64,000 bases of DNA from Chondrosia reniformis (Eukaryota; Porifera; Demospongiae; Chondrillida; Chondrillidae): contig OX359191.1 of the NCBI GenBank assembly GCA_947172415.1, positions 1,922,001 to 1,986,000 of the forward strand. Reading direction: 5' to 3'. Both the position numbers and the translations under genes were made by a program. The notes under the pieces were generated by a model that saw only the letters and a list, made by a program, of their open reading frames with translations, did no database searches and had not been told where the DNA came from. This document shows positions 1-10,769 of this stretch, in pieces. Each line of letters starts with the position of its first letter. Position 1 is the first letter of the stretch.

Positions 1-190
1 TCAATCCTTAAGATTATTTTGAAGATGTGGACTGCTAGATTTAGTTGACCTTTTTGATTGATGACTTGATGTTTTGTTGAACTGATTTATTTGTCATGAT
101 GTATTGGTGTGTGCCTCATAGGACAGTCTGTCCTAGTGCTATGTATGTGGCACGTTAAATAAAAAATAATAATAAATAAAAATAATAATA
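1..190 (+). repeat. SINE/LINE 3' tail-like repeat fragment
   Basis: AT-rich sequence ending in a block that reads 'cctagtgctatgtatgtggc' followed by a run of AATAA/ATAATA units. The same style of 'cctagtgc...gcac' box next to a simple-repeat tail recurs at 2083-2212 and, inverted, at 48,604-48,720. It is probably the 3' end of a short retroposon. No coding sequence is seen. Confidence 0.25.
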
Positions 191-576
191 TACTTCCGGT
201 ACTCCGGTTATATATATATATATAGGACGTTATGGTTAGAGAGAGCAGTTTGTGGAGGGGTCCATATAACCAAAAATCTATTCGAATCCCCCCTCTCGGA
301 TTTTAACTTGCATTCCTCTACTTTGAGCCCTCTATCAATGCATATATGTTTGAGTACTGCAGACATCTAAATCATTAAATTAAAACATTCAAAAATGAAG
401 TTAAAAGTAGGGATGGCACTATTACAGTGATTGGCATATTGATCTAGAAAAAGTCACGAAACGAGACAGTGATCATATGGTAAGGCTATCGGCTTAATTG
501 GCGAAAACTCGAATAAGTGTTTCTGGCGTCCGGAAAATCATAGATATTCCAACAACAAAAGTAGCAGAATCAGAGA

Positions 577-1637
577 GTATGGTAGTACTCTCTAAGTAAG
601 GATGGCCGAAAAAAACATGGCCGCCCTATTCAATGTATTATCAATTAACACCTCATAAATCAACAACGATGGGATTTTTGGCTGCATTCGAGTGTTTGCA
701 GTTGTTTTTGCATGCCTTTCTAAATGCCAAAACATGTTTCGATGCTCTACAACCTTCGCAAAGTGGTTAACCCGAAATAGGCCATATTCTGAAATTCCTC
801 ATTTTTTCTTCTTTTTTCAAATGAGCTAGCGCAAACATGCGAACTTATGCAGGTACATACAATTACTAAATCATCATGAATGCTTCCGAACTAGGGAATA
901 GGCTACCCTAGATTTCAACGCGCTCCTTCCGAAGCGTGTTACTTTTGAAAGTTCCAAATTAGGGACTCTTCGAACGCCATTTTTAATTAAGTTTCAAATT
1001 CTCTGTATATAAAATAAGTAACGATTTAGAAATATTTGTGGTACTGCCGCCACCGGCGATCACATTTCTTAGTCGCTTTGCAGGGCCTATATACAGTCGT
1101 ATTCTTAACGATTTTGGGCCCTTTAATATCCTAAACTGAATATTAAACAACGGTAGAAAACATACTTAACAAATTTGCAAATTTGGGATCTTTTCAGACG
1201 CCATTTTTTTAATTTAGAGCTCTCTATTATATCGTCTATTCTGCTACTTTATTTCGAGTTTTCGCCAAGTAAACTTTCAAAACAAATATTAACAAGAAAA
1301 AAGGAACAATACAAGTTAAATAAAAACATTCAAAAATGAAGCTAAAAGTAGGGATGGCACTATAACAATGATTGGCACATCTAGAAAAAGTAACGAAACA
1401 AGAAAGTGATCATATGGTAAGGCTAACATTACAGAAGTGGCATACTCAAACTTAACTATACACATCACTTCTATGTTTGGGCGCATCGATCCCTACTTCT
1501 AGTATATACATGATGCGCCCAAACATAGAAGTGATGTGTATAGTTTGTTCCGTTACTTTTTCTAGATGTGCCAATCACTGTTATAGTGCCATCACTACTT
1601 TTAACTTACTTTTTGAATGTTTTTATTTAACTTTATA
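577..1637 (+). repeat. Foldback (hairpin) element, copy A
   Basis: About 1.06 kb unit. The outer end is a short AGAGTA...TACTCT palindrome followed by AAGTAGGGATGGCCG. The inner end is a long hairpin (about 1316-1488 pairing with 1511-1637, the right arm partly deleted) whose arms meet at 'tgtttgggcgcatc'. The whole unit reappears in reverse at 14,846-15,975 and, diverged, at 1641-2815. No convincing protein is encoded; short open frames are products of the palindrome. An arm fragment also lies upstream at about 385-480. Mobility is inferred from the copies; no transposase is visible. Confidence 0.65.
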
Positions 1638-1640
1638 TCA

Positions 1641-2815
1641 TAGAGTTACCGTACTCTATAAGTAGGGATGGCCGAAAAAAACATGGCCGCCCTATCTAAT
1701 GTGTTATCAATTAACACCTTGTAATTCAACGATAGGATTTTCGGTTATATTCGAGTGTTTGCAGTCGTTTTTGCATGCTTTTCTAAAAGCCAAAATATGT
1801 TGCGTTGCTCTACAACCTTCACAAAGTGGTAAACTGAAATAGGCCAAATTCTGAAATTCCTCATTTTTCTTCTTTTTTCAAATGAGCTAGCGCTAACATG
1901 CGAACTTACGCAGGAACACACAAGTACTACATCGTCATTAATGTTTCCGAACTAGGGAATAGGCTACCCTAGATTTCAACGCGCTCTATCCGAAGCGTGT
2001 TACTTTAGAAAGAGCCAAATACAGGGCTCTTTGAACGACATTTTTAATTAAGTTTAAAATTCTCTATATAAATAAACTCTATTTTGCATGTTCATATTAT
2101 TTATTTTGTTTTATTGTAAGTTCGGCATGGGGACAATCTGTACCCTAGTGCCAATGGGCACGGTGCACTCTAATAATAATAGAGATTGATTGATTGATTG
2201 ATTGAAAAAGTAACTCGAGTTAGAAAAATTGGAGGTACTGCGCCCCTCGCGATCGAATTACTTAGTCGCTATGCAGGGTCTTTATACAGTCGTAGTCTTA
2301 ACGATTATGGACCCTTTAACATCCTAATCTGAATGTTAAAGAACGGTAGAAAACTCATTTGACAAATTTGGGATCTTTTCGGACGCCACTTTTTAATTTA
2401 GAACTCTAGATTACATAATATTATATCGTTTATGAATCTGCTACTTCATTTCGAGTTTTCGCCAGGAATACGTTCGAAACAAACGTTAACTAGAAAAAAT
2501 AGGCAATACAAGTTAAAATAAAAACATTCAAAAATGAAGTTAAAAGTAGGGATGGCACTATCATACACTTCTGTGTTTGGGCGCACCAAGCTGAAGTAGG
2601 AATGGTGCACCCAAACACAGAAGTGTATGGTTAAGTTACTTAAATTTCAGTATTATATGCAACTTCTGTAGGATTAGCCTTATCATATAATCACTGTACA
2701 TGTCTTGTTTCGATATTTTTGCAGATCGATGTATTAGTGAACACTGTCATTCCTACTTCTAACATCATTTTTGTATATAAATGTTTTTTATTTACTTGTA
2801 TATTGGGAGTATATA
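1641..2815 (+). repeat. Foldback element, copy B (second subfamily)
   Basis: Direct repeat of copy A starting with the same AGAGT...ACTCT outer palindrome, but its inner hairpin belongs to a second subfamily with 'cacttctgtgtttgggcgca' arms (about 2565-2640). A SINE-like insertion interrupts it at 2083-2212. Sequence resumes after the insertion with the same order of blocks as in copy A, so the insertion is younger than this copy. Confidence 0.6.
2083..2212 (+). repeat. SINE-like insertion with ATTG tail
   Basis: Sequence inside foldback copy B that is absent from copies A and D. It carries a box 'accctagtgccaatgggcac' and 'ggtgcactctaataataata', then ends in a (ATTG)n run. The same boxes occur inverted at 48,604-48,720. 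This suggests a short non-autonomous retroposon with a simple-repeat tail. No pol III boxes were confidently identified. Confidence 0.45.
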
Positions 2816-2867
2816 TATAATTTCTGCAGGTGATATGTAATTAGTTATACCACCCACTTTGGTTTGT

Positions 2868-3050
2868 ATGCTATACCTAGTGTCTCTGCAGGAGATTTCC
2901 AATTATTTCACCTCTACCTCCTCCCACCCTCAGCAAGGTAAACAGTGTGTTTGCATAATTCCTGACAAGGTGACTCCTTCAAGAACAACAATCACTATGA
3001 ATTTGTGAAAAGAGCACGTAATTGGAAGTGTTTGTTGCACCACTTCTTAG
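2868..3050 (+). repeat. Dispersed repeat shared with 21.5 kb
   Basis: Contains 'tagtgtctctgcaggaga', 'gcaaggtaaacagtgtgttt' and 'agagcacgtaattggaagtg', in the same order as at about 21,530-21,705. The match is cut at about 3050 by the left end of the Ngaro-type element, so this repeat looks like the target that element landed in. Confidence 0.55.
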
Positions 3051-3057
3051 CTGATTA

Positions 3058-3330
3058 ATGGAGTTTATATTTATATAAACAGAGTTAGCGTGACCAGGGG
3101 GGGCGGCGCTTATTGGATTACGCAAGGCTAGGTCATTGACACGAATGGATTACGATATCGATATACAATTAATTTAGTTACTTCTCCTAAGTGGGAGGTA
3201 TACATATCACTACATAATAGAGATAAGAGCTTTAGGGGTGCAGCGCAGCAGCAGGAGGTCTGACGTAGGTGCGGCAAGCAAACTACCTCGTGCTTGTTAG
3301 AGCAATCCGCCCACAGTAAAGATCCAGCTA
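3058..3330 (+). repeat. Split direct repeat A1 of the Ngaro-type element
   Basis: Nearly identical to 12,994-13,285 (A2) over about 270 bp. It starts at 'atggagtttatatttatata' and ends at 'taaccggcataaaact', just before the first internal coding region. It differs from A2 at only a few positions. Confidence 0.8.
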
Positions 3331-5927
3331 ACCGGCATAAAACTCGACGATGGCTACATCAGATTCCCCAAACGCTTCACAACCCTCTCAAGGCGAACAA
3401 CAGCAACTTCCACAGTTACCCGACCTGGCCGAGCTCACTCCGACACAGGCTCAATGAGTTTTGAAATCGGTGCTCCATCACTTCCGTCCGATCGATGCGG
3501 AGACTCAGCCGTCAGGCACGCGAATACCCACAGCATCGCTACTCAACGGCGGTATTCTACCTTCTGAATCGGGTAAGCCCTTATATTTGTACACATCGTC
3601 ACTGCCAGCCCACACATCGCCAGCATGATACAGATATAACGGCCACAGCTACCATTCCTTGCTAGTCCAGCGACGATCGCGTAAATAACTACTTTATGCG
3701 ACGATCGTCGCACATGTTGGGTAAATATCCGCCCCCACCCCCTTAATTCCCAACTCTCAGGCTGCATACTGAGTAGGGAACCTTAGCAATCCGGCTCACA
3801 GGCAGCGGCAGCAGCAGCCAAGCATATACACTTGTCAATACGGAAGGCACCACCTATAGCATATCGGTTGGCTCAATCATGACTTCATGTCTATAGCTCC
3901 TTCTTAATATCACCAAGGCATCAGACTACCAATGACAGCTACAGGTTAACAAGGGCAATCATTGATGTCCATAGTGACAAGCTAGCAGCACCACCGCAGC
4001 CGCAGCAGCCTTTGGGCCAGTCTGCATGCATAGCGTCCACACACAGGCACATATACTCATTCACCATATTACCACTGCACCAGCCGACCCTGACACTTAT
4101 ACATAAAATATACCATAGCCAGTCACTTGAACTCGACCAGGCCACCGTCACAACCATTCCTATATTCTTTACACTAGATAACGGAGTCTAAAGATAAGTC
4201 ATTCAGGCACACCCCGACGCATATAACAGACCGCACACACATATACAGACACACTTTGTAGCACTATACAGGCCAGTTGACTAAGCATATAGGCTGGAAA
4301 CGAGAGCTTCCAGCGACCCCCACCCCCTTTTTCCACTAAGCGTTGAGACTTGTTTCACTGGCCCCCTCGTCTTTCTATCCATACAGACCAGCCACTTGCC
4401 TTCATTCAGCCTGGTCAAATTCCTGCAGCGGCGCAGCTAGCCCACTTGGCTCTCCAACCATCAACGGACACTACAACTCCCACGCTATACCCTCCACGCA
4501 GGCTGATGCCATTGGTACTACACTCATGGCCTCACTCGGCAACCCTGCAAAGGAGTCTACGGCAGCATCTCATATACCTCAGCAAGCAGTGTGTGACATG
4601 GGAGAGCCCCTGCCCCTGAAGCTTGTACAATCCTTGAGAGAGATGTCTTTTGTGCAGCTCCATTGGTTCTTGCCAGCTCCATTGCTGCAAGCCACTTTTC
4701 CGACTGAAGAATGTCCTCACAGCCACTGTCACCTCGAAGTGCAGCATGAAGACAGTGGATGATATTTTCACGTGGGTGCTGTGTTTTAACAAGTACATAG
4801 CAGCACTATGCTCCTTCCACCCAATGATGTTACCACAAATGACAGCATACGCCAACACAATCACTGCAAAAAATAAAGTAGTTTACACCAGTTCACAATG
4901 TTGTGTAAACTAGTAGTTCACAAAAGTTTACAAAAGTTTACGCAACGGTTCGTTTACGCAAATTGCCAAATGTTTACGTAAGTTATCACAGCGTTTACTG
5001 AGGTAAACAGCGTTGCTTTTAACTGTGAAGTCATTTGGAATGTCTTAAAATAAGTATGAATAATATTAATGATACTCCGGTAAAATGGATTGGATTTTCT
5101 TCTCAAGTGAGCTAGTTATCTACGTAGCTAACTACCTGTAACGATCGTAGCTATAGTATATGATGCATTCAATAGACTACATGAAATTAGGATTCCAGAT
5201 ATGTAACGAAAAAGTATTTTAGTGACAATTAAAATGGATGTAAGTGTAGAACAGTAAAAAGGTTTGTTAAAATGTTATTCTATTCAACCAGTGTTGTCTT
5301 GTTTGTAGAACCATCCTTCCTGCCCTAGTCCTTCCTTCCAAAACGACCTGATATGATTGCATGCTATAGAAATTAATGATGGAGTAACTGTAAATGATGT
5401 TAATGGAGAATAGGTACAGCCCGAAACAGGCTTGCCACATTCCCATAGTCATTTTAGCCACACTTGACACAAAATTTAGATATGGGCTTAAAGTGAACCA
5501 AAAAATTCTTTGACACATCTTTAGGCAATTATGTACATGGGCAACCTCGATCCGACTCCCCTTACAACAGAAACAATTAACCTCGCTATACCGCTCGGTA
5601 ATAATGATGCAACTAGTACGTAGAACCCAAAATGTCTCTTTTTAAATACGCAATGCAACAAAGATATTACTCACATCTACTATAGTGACGTGAGCTTGCA
5701 GTATATTGTAATAAAACTGGCCTTACATATAGAATTGAATATGTTTTCATACAGTACACAATGTGCCTTATATGGTGTAGGAAATGTTTAATAAACAATG
5801 GAAGCCATGTTAGGTTCACTTTTTGAAGTACACCACACTGTATTGTCCACTTAAGGATAATTAGTGATGTTCTTTCCTGAGTGAAGCTGCATGTGCTCGG
5901 CAAAAGTCAAGAAGCTTAATTACATTT

Positions 5928-6292
5928 TAATTACATGTTGGTGGGTACAGCCCGAAACAGGCCCTCCACTTCCAACTGTCACACAATAGTTTTAATTACA
6001 TGTTGGTGGGTACAGCCCGAAACAGGCCCTCCACTTCCAACTGTCACACAATAGTTTTAATTACATGTTGGTGGGTACAGCCCGAAACAGGCCCTCCACT
6101 TCCAACTGTCACACAATAGTTTTAAATAAATGTTGGTGGGTACAGCCTGAAACAGGCCCTCCACTTCCAACTGTCACACAATAGTTTTAATTACATGTTG
6201 GTGGGTACAGCCCGAAACAGGCCCTCCACTTCCAACTGTCACACAATAGTTTTTATTACATGTTGGTGGGTACAGCCCGAAACAGGCCCACG
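5928..6292 (+). repeat. 65-bp tandem array, about 5.6 copies
   Basis: The unit contains 'ggtgggtacagcccgaaaca' and 'ccacttccaactgtcacaca'. The phase marker 'gtgggtacag' falls at 5941, 6006, 6071, 6136, 6201 and 6266, exactly 65 bp apart. A diverged single unit lies upstream at about 5412-5475. Copies are nearly identical, so expansion is recent. Confidence 0.9.
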
Positions 6293-6578
6293 TCAGCACA
6301 CTTATTTTAATTTTAAAAGTCTAACTGGACAGGTACAGGCTTATTATAAATTCGTCAGTATCGACGGCGTTCGGTTACCTGATCGAAATAACGGCTTCCT
6401 GGAAGTTAGTTAATCCTGAACGATATACGTGCCTTTAACAGGCAAGCACTTTAGGCCTTTAAAGAAGCTCAAACACGATTATTCAGTAGAACTTAACTAA
6501 AGGCACTACGACTAATTCGCCTCTATTCAAACTCAGAGCCACCAGATTACTACTGTGAACGACGGCGTTCAAATTGAT

Positions 6579-6848
6579 AGCCTTGTAGCTATCGTAGAAG
6601 CTTCATAATCATTAAACTTGCATACAATCGTATCAAATTATATATGCTACGTACGTATATCTGTTTACAGCCTTGTAGCTATCGTAGAAGCTTCATAATC
6701 ATTAAACTTGCATACAATCGTATCGAATTATATATGCTACGTACGTATATCTGTTTACAGCCTTGTAACTATCGTAGAAGCTTCATAATCATTAAACTAA
6801 CATACAATCGTATCGAATTTTATATGCTACGTACGTATATCTGTTTAC
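6579..6848 (+). repeat. 90-bp tandem array, 3 copies
   Basis: The unit begins 'agccttgtagctatcgtaga' and ends 'acgtacgtatatctgttta'; starts are at about 6579, 6669 and 6759. Since 90 is a multiple of three it keeps a reading frame open (about 6644-7084), but the repetitive protein looks like a by-product. A (GTAC)n run follows at about 6857. Confidence 0.9.
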
Positions 6849-7260
6849 TAGTGAAAGGTACGTACGTACGTACGTACACTTTTGCTCAACATACAATGAA
6901 TATTACGGTGTATGATGGCTACAGGGTTAACATATTGAAACTAACCGTGTTACAAGTGTTCTGCATACGCATATTGCATCAGTTCGGCGACATTCGGCAA
7001 TTCTATATACGAAGTCTTAGTAAGCCAAGGTTAACACGATCGTACTCGGAGAAGAGACCGCCTAGTCCCACTAAAATCTCGTGAAGGCGTGGTCAATTCT
7101 ATGAATGCAATTATAGCGTATACTTTTTGGAGGGAACTCTTTGGAGGGAAATCGCTAACCGGTCGAAAGGAAACGGTTCTTTGGACTATTACGTATACGT
7201 AAGTCTGCAAAATTCTTATACCTTGTAGAAGTAACTAACCAATTGTCTTTGTTTTATTAG

Positions 7261-7704
7261 GCACCATAAACTGTTAAAGTTGGCGCAACGCTTCCATTCA
7301 GCAGCTTTAGTGAAGGGTATAGTGCCAGTAAGGAGACTTATATATAATGATATTTTCATTTTATTTACAGCAACTGATTCTATTATATAGTGTGAATTGA
7401 ATGTGGAATGTCTTACTATAGGAAGACATTTAAATGCTGCAAGCAATCAAAGTAAGATAATTTCAATGCTTTTGATGCTGAGTTTGGGCTTGGGATAAAA
7501 ATCTCTTTTCTATTTAGGCAGCATTTAACAGAAGATCCTGGGTGTCTAGTGGCAATAGACACATTACCATCATCGATCAGTAAGTATTTAGGTAAGAAGA
7601 TTTATATATTTGTATAATTCCCACTTTTCTTCTCTTGTTTAGATTCAAGCAACATGCCATGGTTCGGAATTCATGGCTACATACCTAGCAAGATAGACTT
7701 CTGA
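7261..7704 (+). pseudogene. Exon-like blocks of a captured gene fragment inside the CACTA-like element
   Basis: Three blocks have good splice borders: 7261-7327 (HHKLLKLAQRFHSAALVKGI...), 7518-7579 (QHLTEDPGCLVAIDTLPSSI) and 7643-7704 (SSNMPWFGIHGYIPSKIDF, stop). The last two join in phase. Between the first two, 7360-7450 also looks exon-like, but I could not find a continuous frame through it. I do not recognise the protein. It may be the 3' end of a host gene picked up by the transposon, or the worn end of its own gene. Confidence 0.35.
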
Positions 7705-8109
7705 AGAATTAACTGCTAAACAGTTTATTTTAATCACTTTTTGTATTTTAATTGTATATTGAGAAATTTCCTGATTTAATTTTAATGAATAAATATTCAT
7801 TGGAAGCTATGAATATTAATTAATAATAATATTCATAAGCTATGAATATTAATTAATAATAATATTCATAGTTTCATTAGCAGGTGCAATTAGTGGAAAG
7901 TGTTAATGATATTCATAATTCTCTTTGTAAACAGGTTGTAAACAGTTGAAAACCTTAGACAACGGGTAAGTTTTCTATCAATACTAAATCGTAAACTTGG
8001 GGTTTACAAAGGTTGTGAACTCATTGTTTATGAAGGTTTACAACCTAGTTTACAGATTGTAAACTACCCTATTTTTTGCTGTGAATACTGCAGGCTTACC
8101 TGCAGTTTC

Positions 8110-8555
8110 AAGGCAATGGCTGGCGAGTATATGATCGTGCCTTCAGGATTGAAGCAGCCTCCAGGAAAAATACTAATTGGAAAGCAGTGGATCCCAGCCT
8201 TTATGCACGCTTTGTGGCCTGTCAGAGCTGCCGTACATCAACCTGCCAATTTTGCTGCAGCTCTAGCCATAAATCATCAGCTTGTCCTTGGGGTGTGGAC
8301 GAGCCTTCTCAACATAACGGGCCCACTACAACCCCCTGGCCGCCAGTTTGCAGTACTTCAGTTGGCAACCGCTCCACATCACCCATATGCCTCTCGTGGA
8401 ATGGAGGTGCATGTAGATTCCCAGAATCTTGTCGATATCGCCATGCATGTGCCATCTGTCTAACCACTGGCCATCGCTCAATAGAATGCCAGCGCACATC
8501 ATTCAGACAACGTGGTCCCCTTGCCTTACTCCCCAATAAACGGGCAGCCCCATAG
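8110..8555 (+). pseudogene. gag-like C-terminal region of the Ngaro-type element (fossil)
   Basis: Encodes a Cys/His-rich segment (CRFPESCRYRHAC followed by CAICLTTGHRSIEC) of the kind seen at the C-terminus of gag proteins in DIRS-order elements. The upstream part of gag lies before the nested CACTA-like element (about 3350-4861). Part of a broken element; nucleic-acid binding is inferred from family. Confidence 0.55.
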
Positions 8556-8559
8556 GCAG

Positions 8560-9020
8560 GCTGCCGCTATGGAGGAACGCATGCAGGTGATTTAACGTAT
8601 AGTTTGCCGCTACATGGGCAAGTATTGTTAGATAGAGATGTACGATATTAGTTGCATAATTGATTTCGGGCACATGCATGCAGGTCATTTAAGATTTGTT
8701 TATTGTTATATATAATAAATATTCATTTGTGACGACATCTGTGGCACTGCATTTAATTTATCTCTTAAGGCATTCCATAAGTTGGGCAGCAGGACGTATA
8801 GACAATGTCTTCTTGGCAGCCATAGGCAATTGCAGGACATACAGTATTACCGCATATAAACTCTCCCGGCACGGCAGCAGGCAGTTATGTATAGAGGCTT
8901 GCACTGTATTATACAATAATATTTAATAATAAATGTGTGGTTTGCACAAGACCATATATACAACAGTTGCTCACATTATATCTAGCTACATCTACAACTT
9001 GCTGATTGCATATATATAGC
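8560..9020. other. Spacer between gag-like and RT regions of the Ngaro-type element
   Basis: About 460 bp with ATG-rich short repeats (tgcatgcaggt twice) and no clear coding sequence. Treated as part of the fossil element. Confidence 0.4.
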
Positions 9021-9208
9021 ACATACCCCTTCCCATTTAATTCAGGTCACGGATGTTATGCCTATACAAAGGATCTTCAAGCATTTACTAATGCCTCTAC
9101 CCGCCCTTCCCCTCATTGGCGCATGCCTAGGGCACCTCAACCAGCACCATCCCCCCTAGCGGTGCCGCTCTGGCAGGATGCCTTGCGCAAGCCTACCCCG
9201 ATAGGCCT

Positions 9209-10630
9209 TTGGTTCAATGGATACTGGAAGGACTACAGAAAGGTTTTCGCTTAGGCTGCAGCCATGCATGGCACCAACTAAGACCAGCAAAGCATAATAT
9301 TCCTTCAGCATATGAGCACCCAGAAGTGGTGGAGGCTTATCTGCTGGCAGAAGGCCAAAAAGGTCGTATATTGGGCCCTTTTCCACTCCCACCTCTCGTA
9401 CCTCTTCAAATCAGCCGATTTGGGGTCATTCCTAAAAAGTCACAGCCTGGCAAGTGGCGTCTTATTTTAGATCTGTCATTCCCAGAGGGCCACAGCGTTA
9501 ACGATGGGGTCTCTCCAGAGTTGAGTTCTCTTCGCTACCCATCAATAGATCTGGCAGTCACACAAATACTACAAGTAGGCAGGGATGCCCAACTCTCAAA
9601 ATTGGACATCAAAGATGCCTATCGCATCATTCCAGTGCACCCTGACGACTGGGGCCTTCTGGGCATGCTGTGGAAGGGGCAGTATTATGTTGACACCCGT
9701 CTCCCATTTGGTCTTCGATCAGCACCAAAACTATTTACAGCATTGGCAGATGCCATCCAGTGGCTCATCAAGGAAAGAGGCACTGAATGCTGCATCCACT
9801 ATTTGGATGATTACCTCTTCGTGGAAAAACCCACAGCCACAGCACAGGCTCTCCATATGGCCTGTGCTACCCTTAGTGACCTAGGGGTCCCCTTGGCTCC
9901 AGAAAAGGTAGAGGGCCCCCAGACGTGCTTAGTATTTCTAGGCATCGAACTGGACACCCACACCTTGACAGCACGCCTGCCACAAGAGAAACTCCAGCGG
10001 CTGTCAGCTCTCGTGGATGCGTGGCAAGACAGGAAGGCCTGTACAAAGAGGGAACTGTTATCACTCTTGGGAGTTCTGCAACATGCAGCAATGGTGGTTC
10101 GTTTTGGCAGGGTGTTTATTCGCCGCATGATCGAACGGTCAAAGGTGGCAAAAGAAGACCATCACTTTGTCAGACTGAACAAAGAGTTTCGCTCAGACCT
10201 ACTATGGTGGAAGACATTTCTCCCCAGGTGGAATGGCTGCAGCTTCTTACTGCATGTCAGCGGTACTAGCAGCCCCTGACATACAAGTTCTATCAGATGC
10301 CTCAGGCTCATGGGGTTTTGGAGCCTGGTGCCCATCTTCATCCGCATGGTTTCAGGGCTGTTGGCCCCTGACATGGAGTCAGAAGAATATAACTGTTAAG
10401 GAACTGCTACCTATCGTGCTGGCAGCAGCAGTTTGGGGTCCTCAATGGCAGCGAAAATCAATACGCTTCAGATGTGACAACATCGCCGTGGTCCATGCCA
10501 TCACTTCGGGCAAAAGTACAGAAGCACTGGTCATGCACCTACTAAGGGGGCTACATCTGTTTGCAATGGAATATGGTTTTTGAATTTCGGCAGAACACAT
10601 CCCAGGGAAAGAAAATGGCCCAGCCGATGC
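9209..10630 (+). pseudogene. Reverse transcriptase-RNase H region of the Ngaro-type element (fossil)
   Basis: RT hallmarks are readable in order: 'GKWRLILDLS', 'LSKLDIKDAYRIIPVHPDD', 'LPFGLRSAPKLF' and the catalytic 'YLDDYLF' motif. A DIRS-type RNase H follows with 'LSDASGSWGFGAW', 'ELLPIVLAAAVWG' and 'RCDNIAVVHAITSG'. The family is clearly DIRS/Ngaro rather than Ty3/gypsy. It belongs to a broken copy and is unlikely to be active. Confidence 0.8.
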
Positions 10631-10769
10631 TCTCTCTTGTAACAAAATTTCCTCTTTTCTTCTGCAGGTACCAGCAGCTGCCACACTACCAACAACCCTA
10701 TCTCAGGATCTCCTCCAGCTATTTTTGGCAGAACCGCAACCGGACTGGCTATCGAGCGATTGGAGAAAG

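Larger units (their letters stand above)
4862..8083 (+). mobile_element. CACTA-like non-autonomous DNA transposon nested in gag
   Basis: Imperfect terminal inverted repeats: left CACTGCAAAAAATAAAGTAG, right (reverse complement) CACAGCAAAAAATAGGGTAG, both continuing into TTTACA. A 3-bp direct repeat AAT flanks it at 4859-4861 and 8084-8086. Both subterminal regions are full of GTTTAC/GTAAAC motifs (about eight in the first 160 bp), as in CACTA/EnSpm elements. The interior holds a 65-bp tandem array, a 90-bp tandem array and exon-like blocks, but no transposase. The CACTA assignment rests on CACTG ends, a 3-bp duplication and subterminal repeats; Chapaev-like or hAT-like origin is possible. Confidence 0.6.

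Noticed and set aside
5928-6292. Possible CRISPR array (regular 65-bp spacing)
   Set aside because: The whole unit, including would-be spacers, repeats; the context is an animal genome and a transposon interior.
6644-7084. 146-residue open frame in the CACTA-like element
   Set aside because: It is mostly a readout of the 90-bp tandem array.
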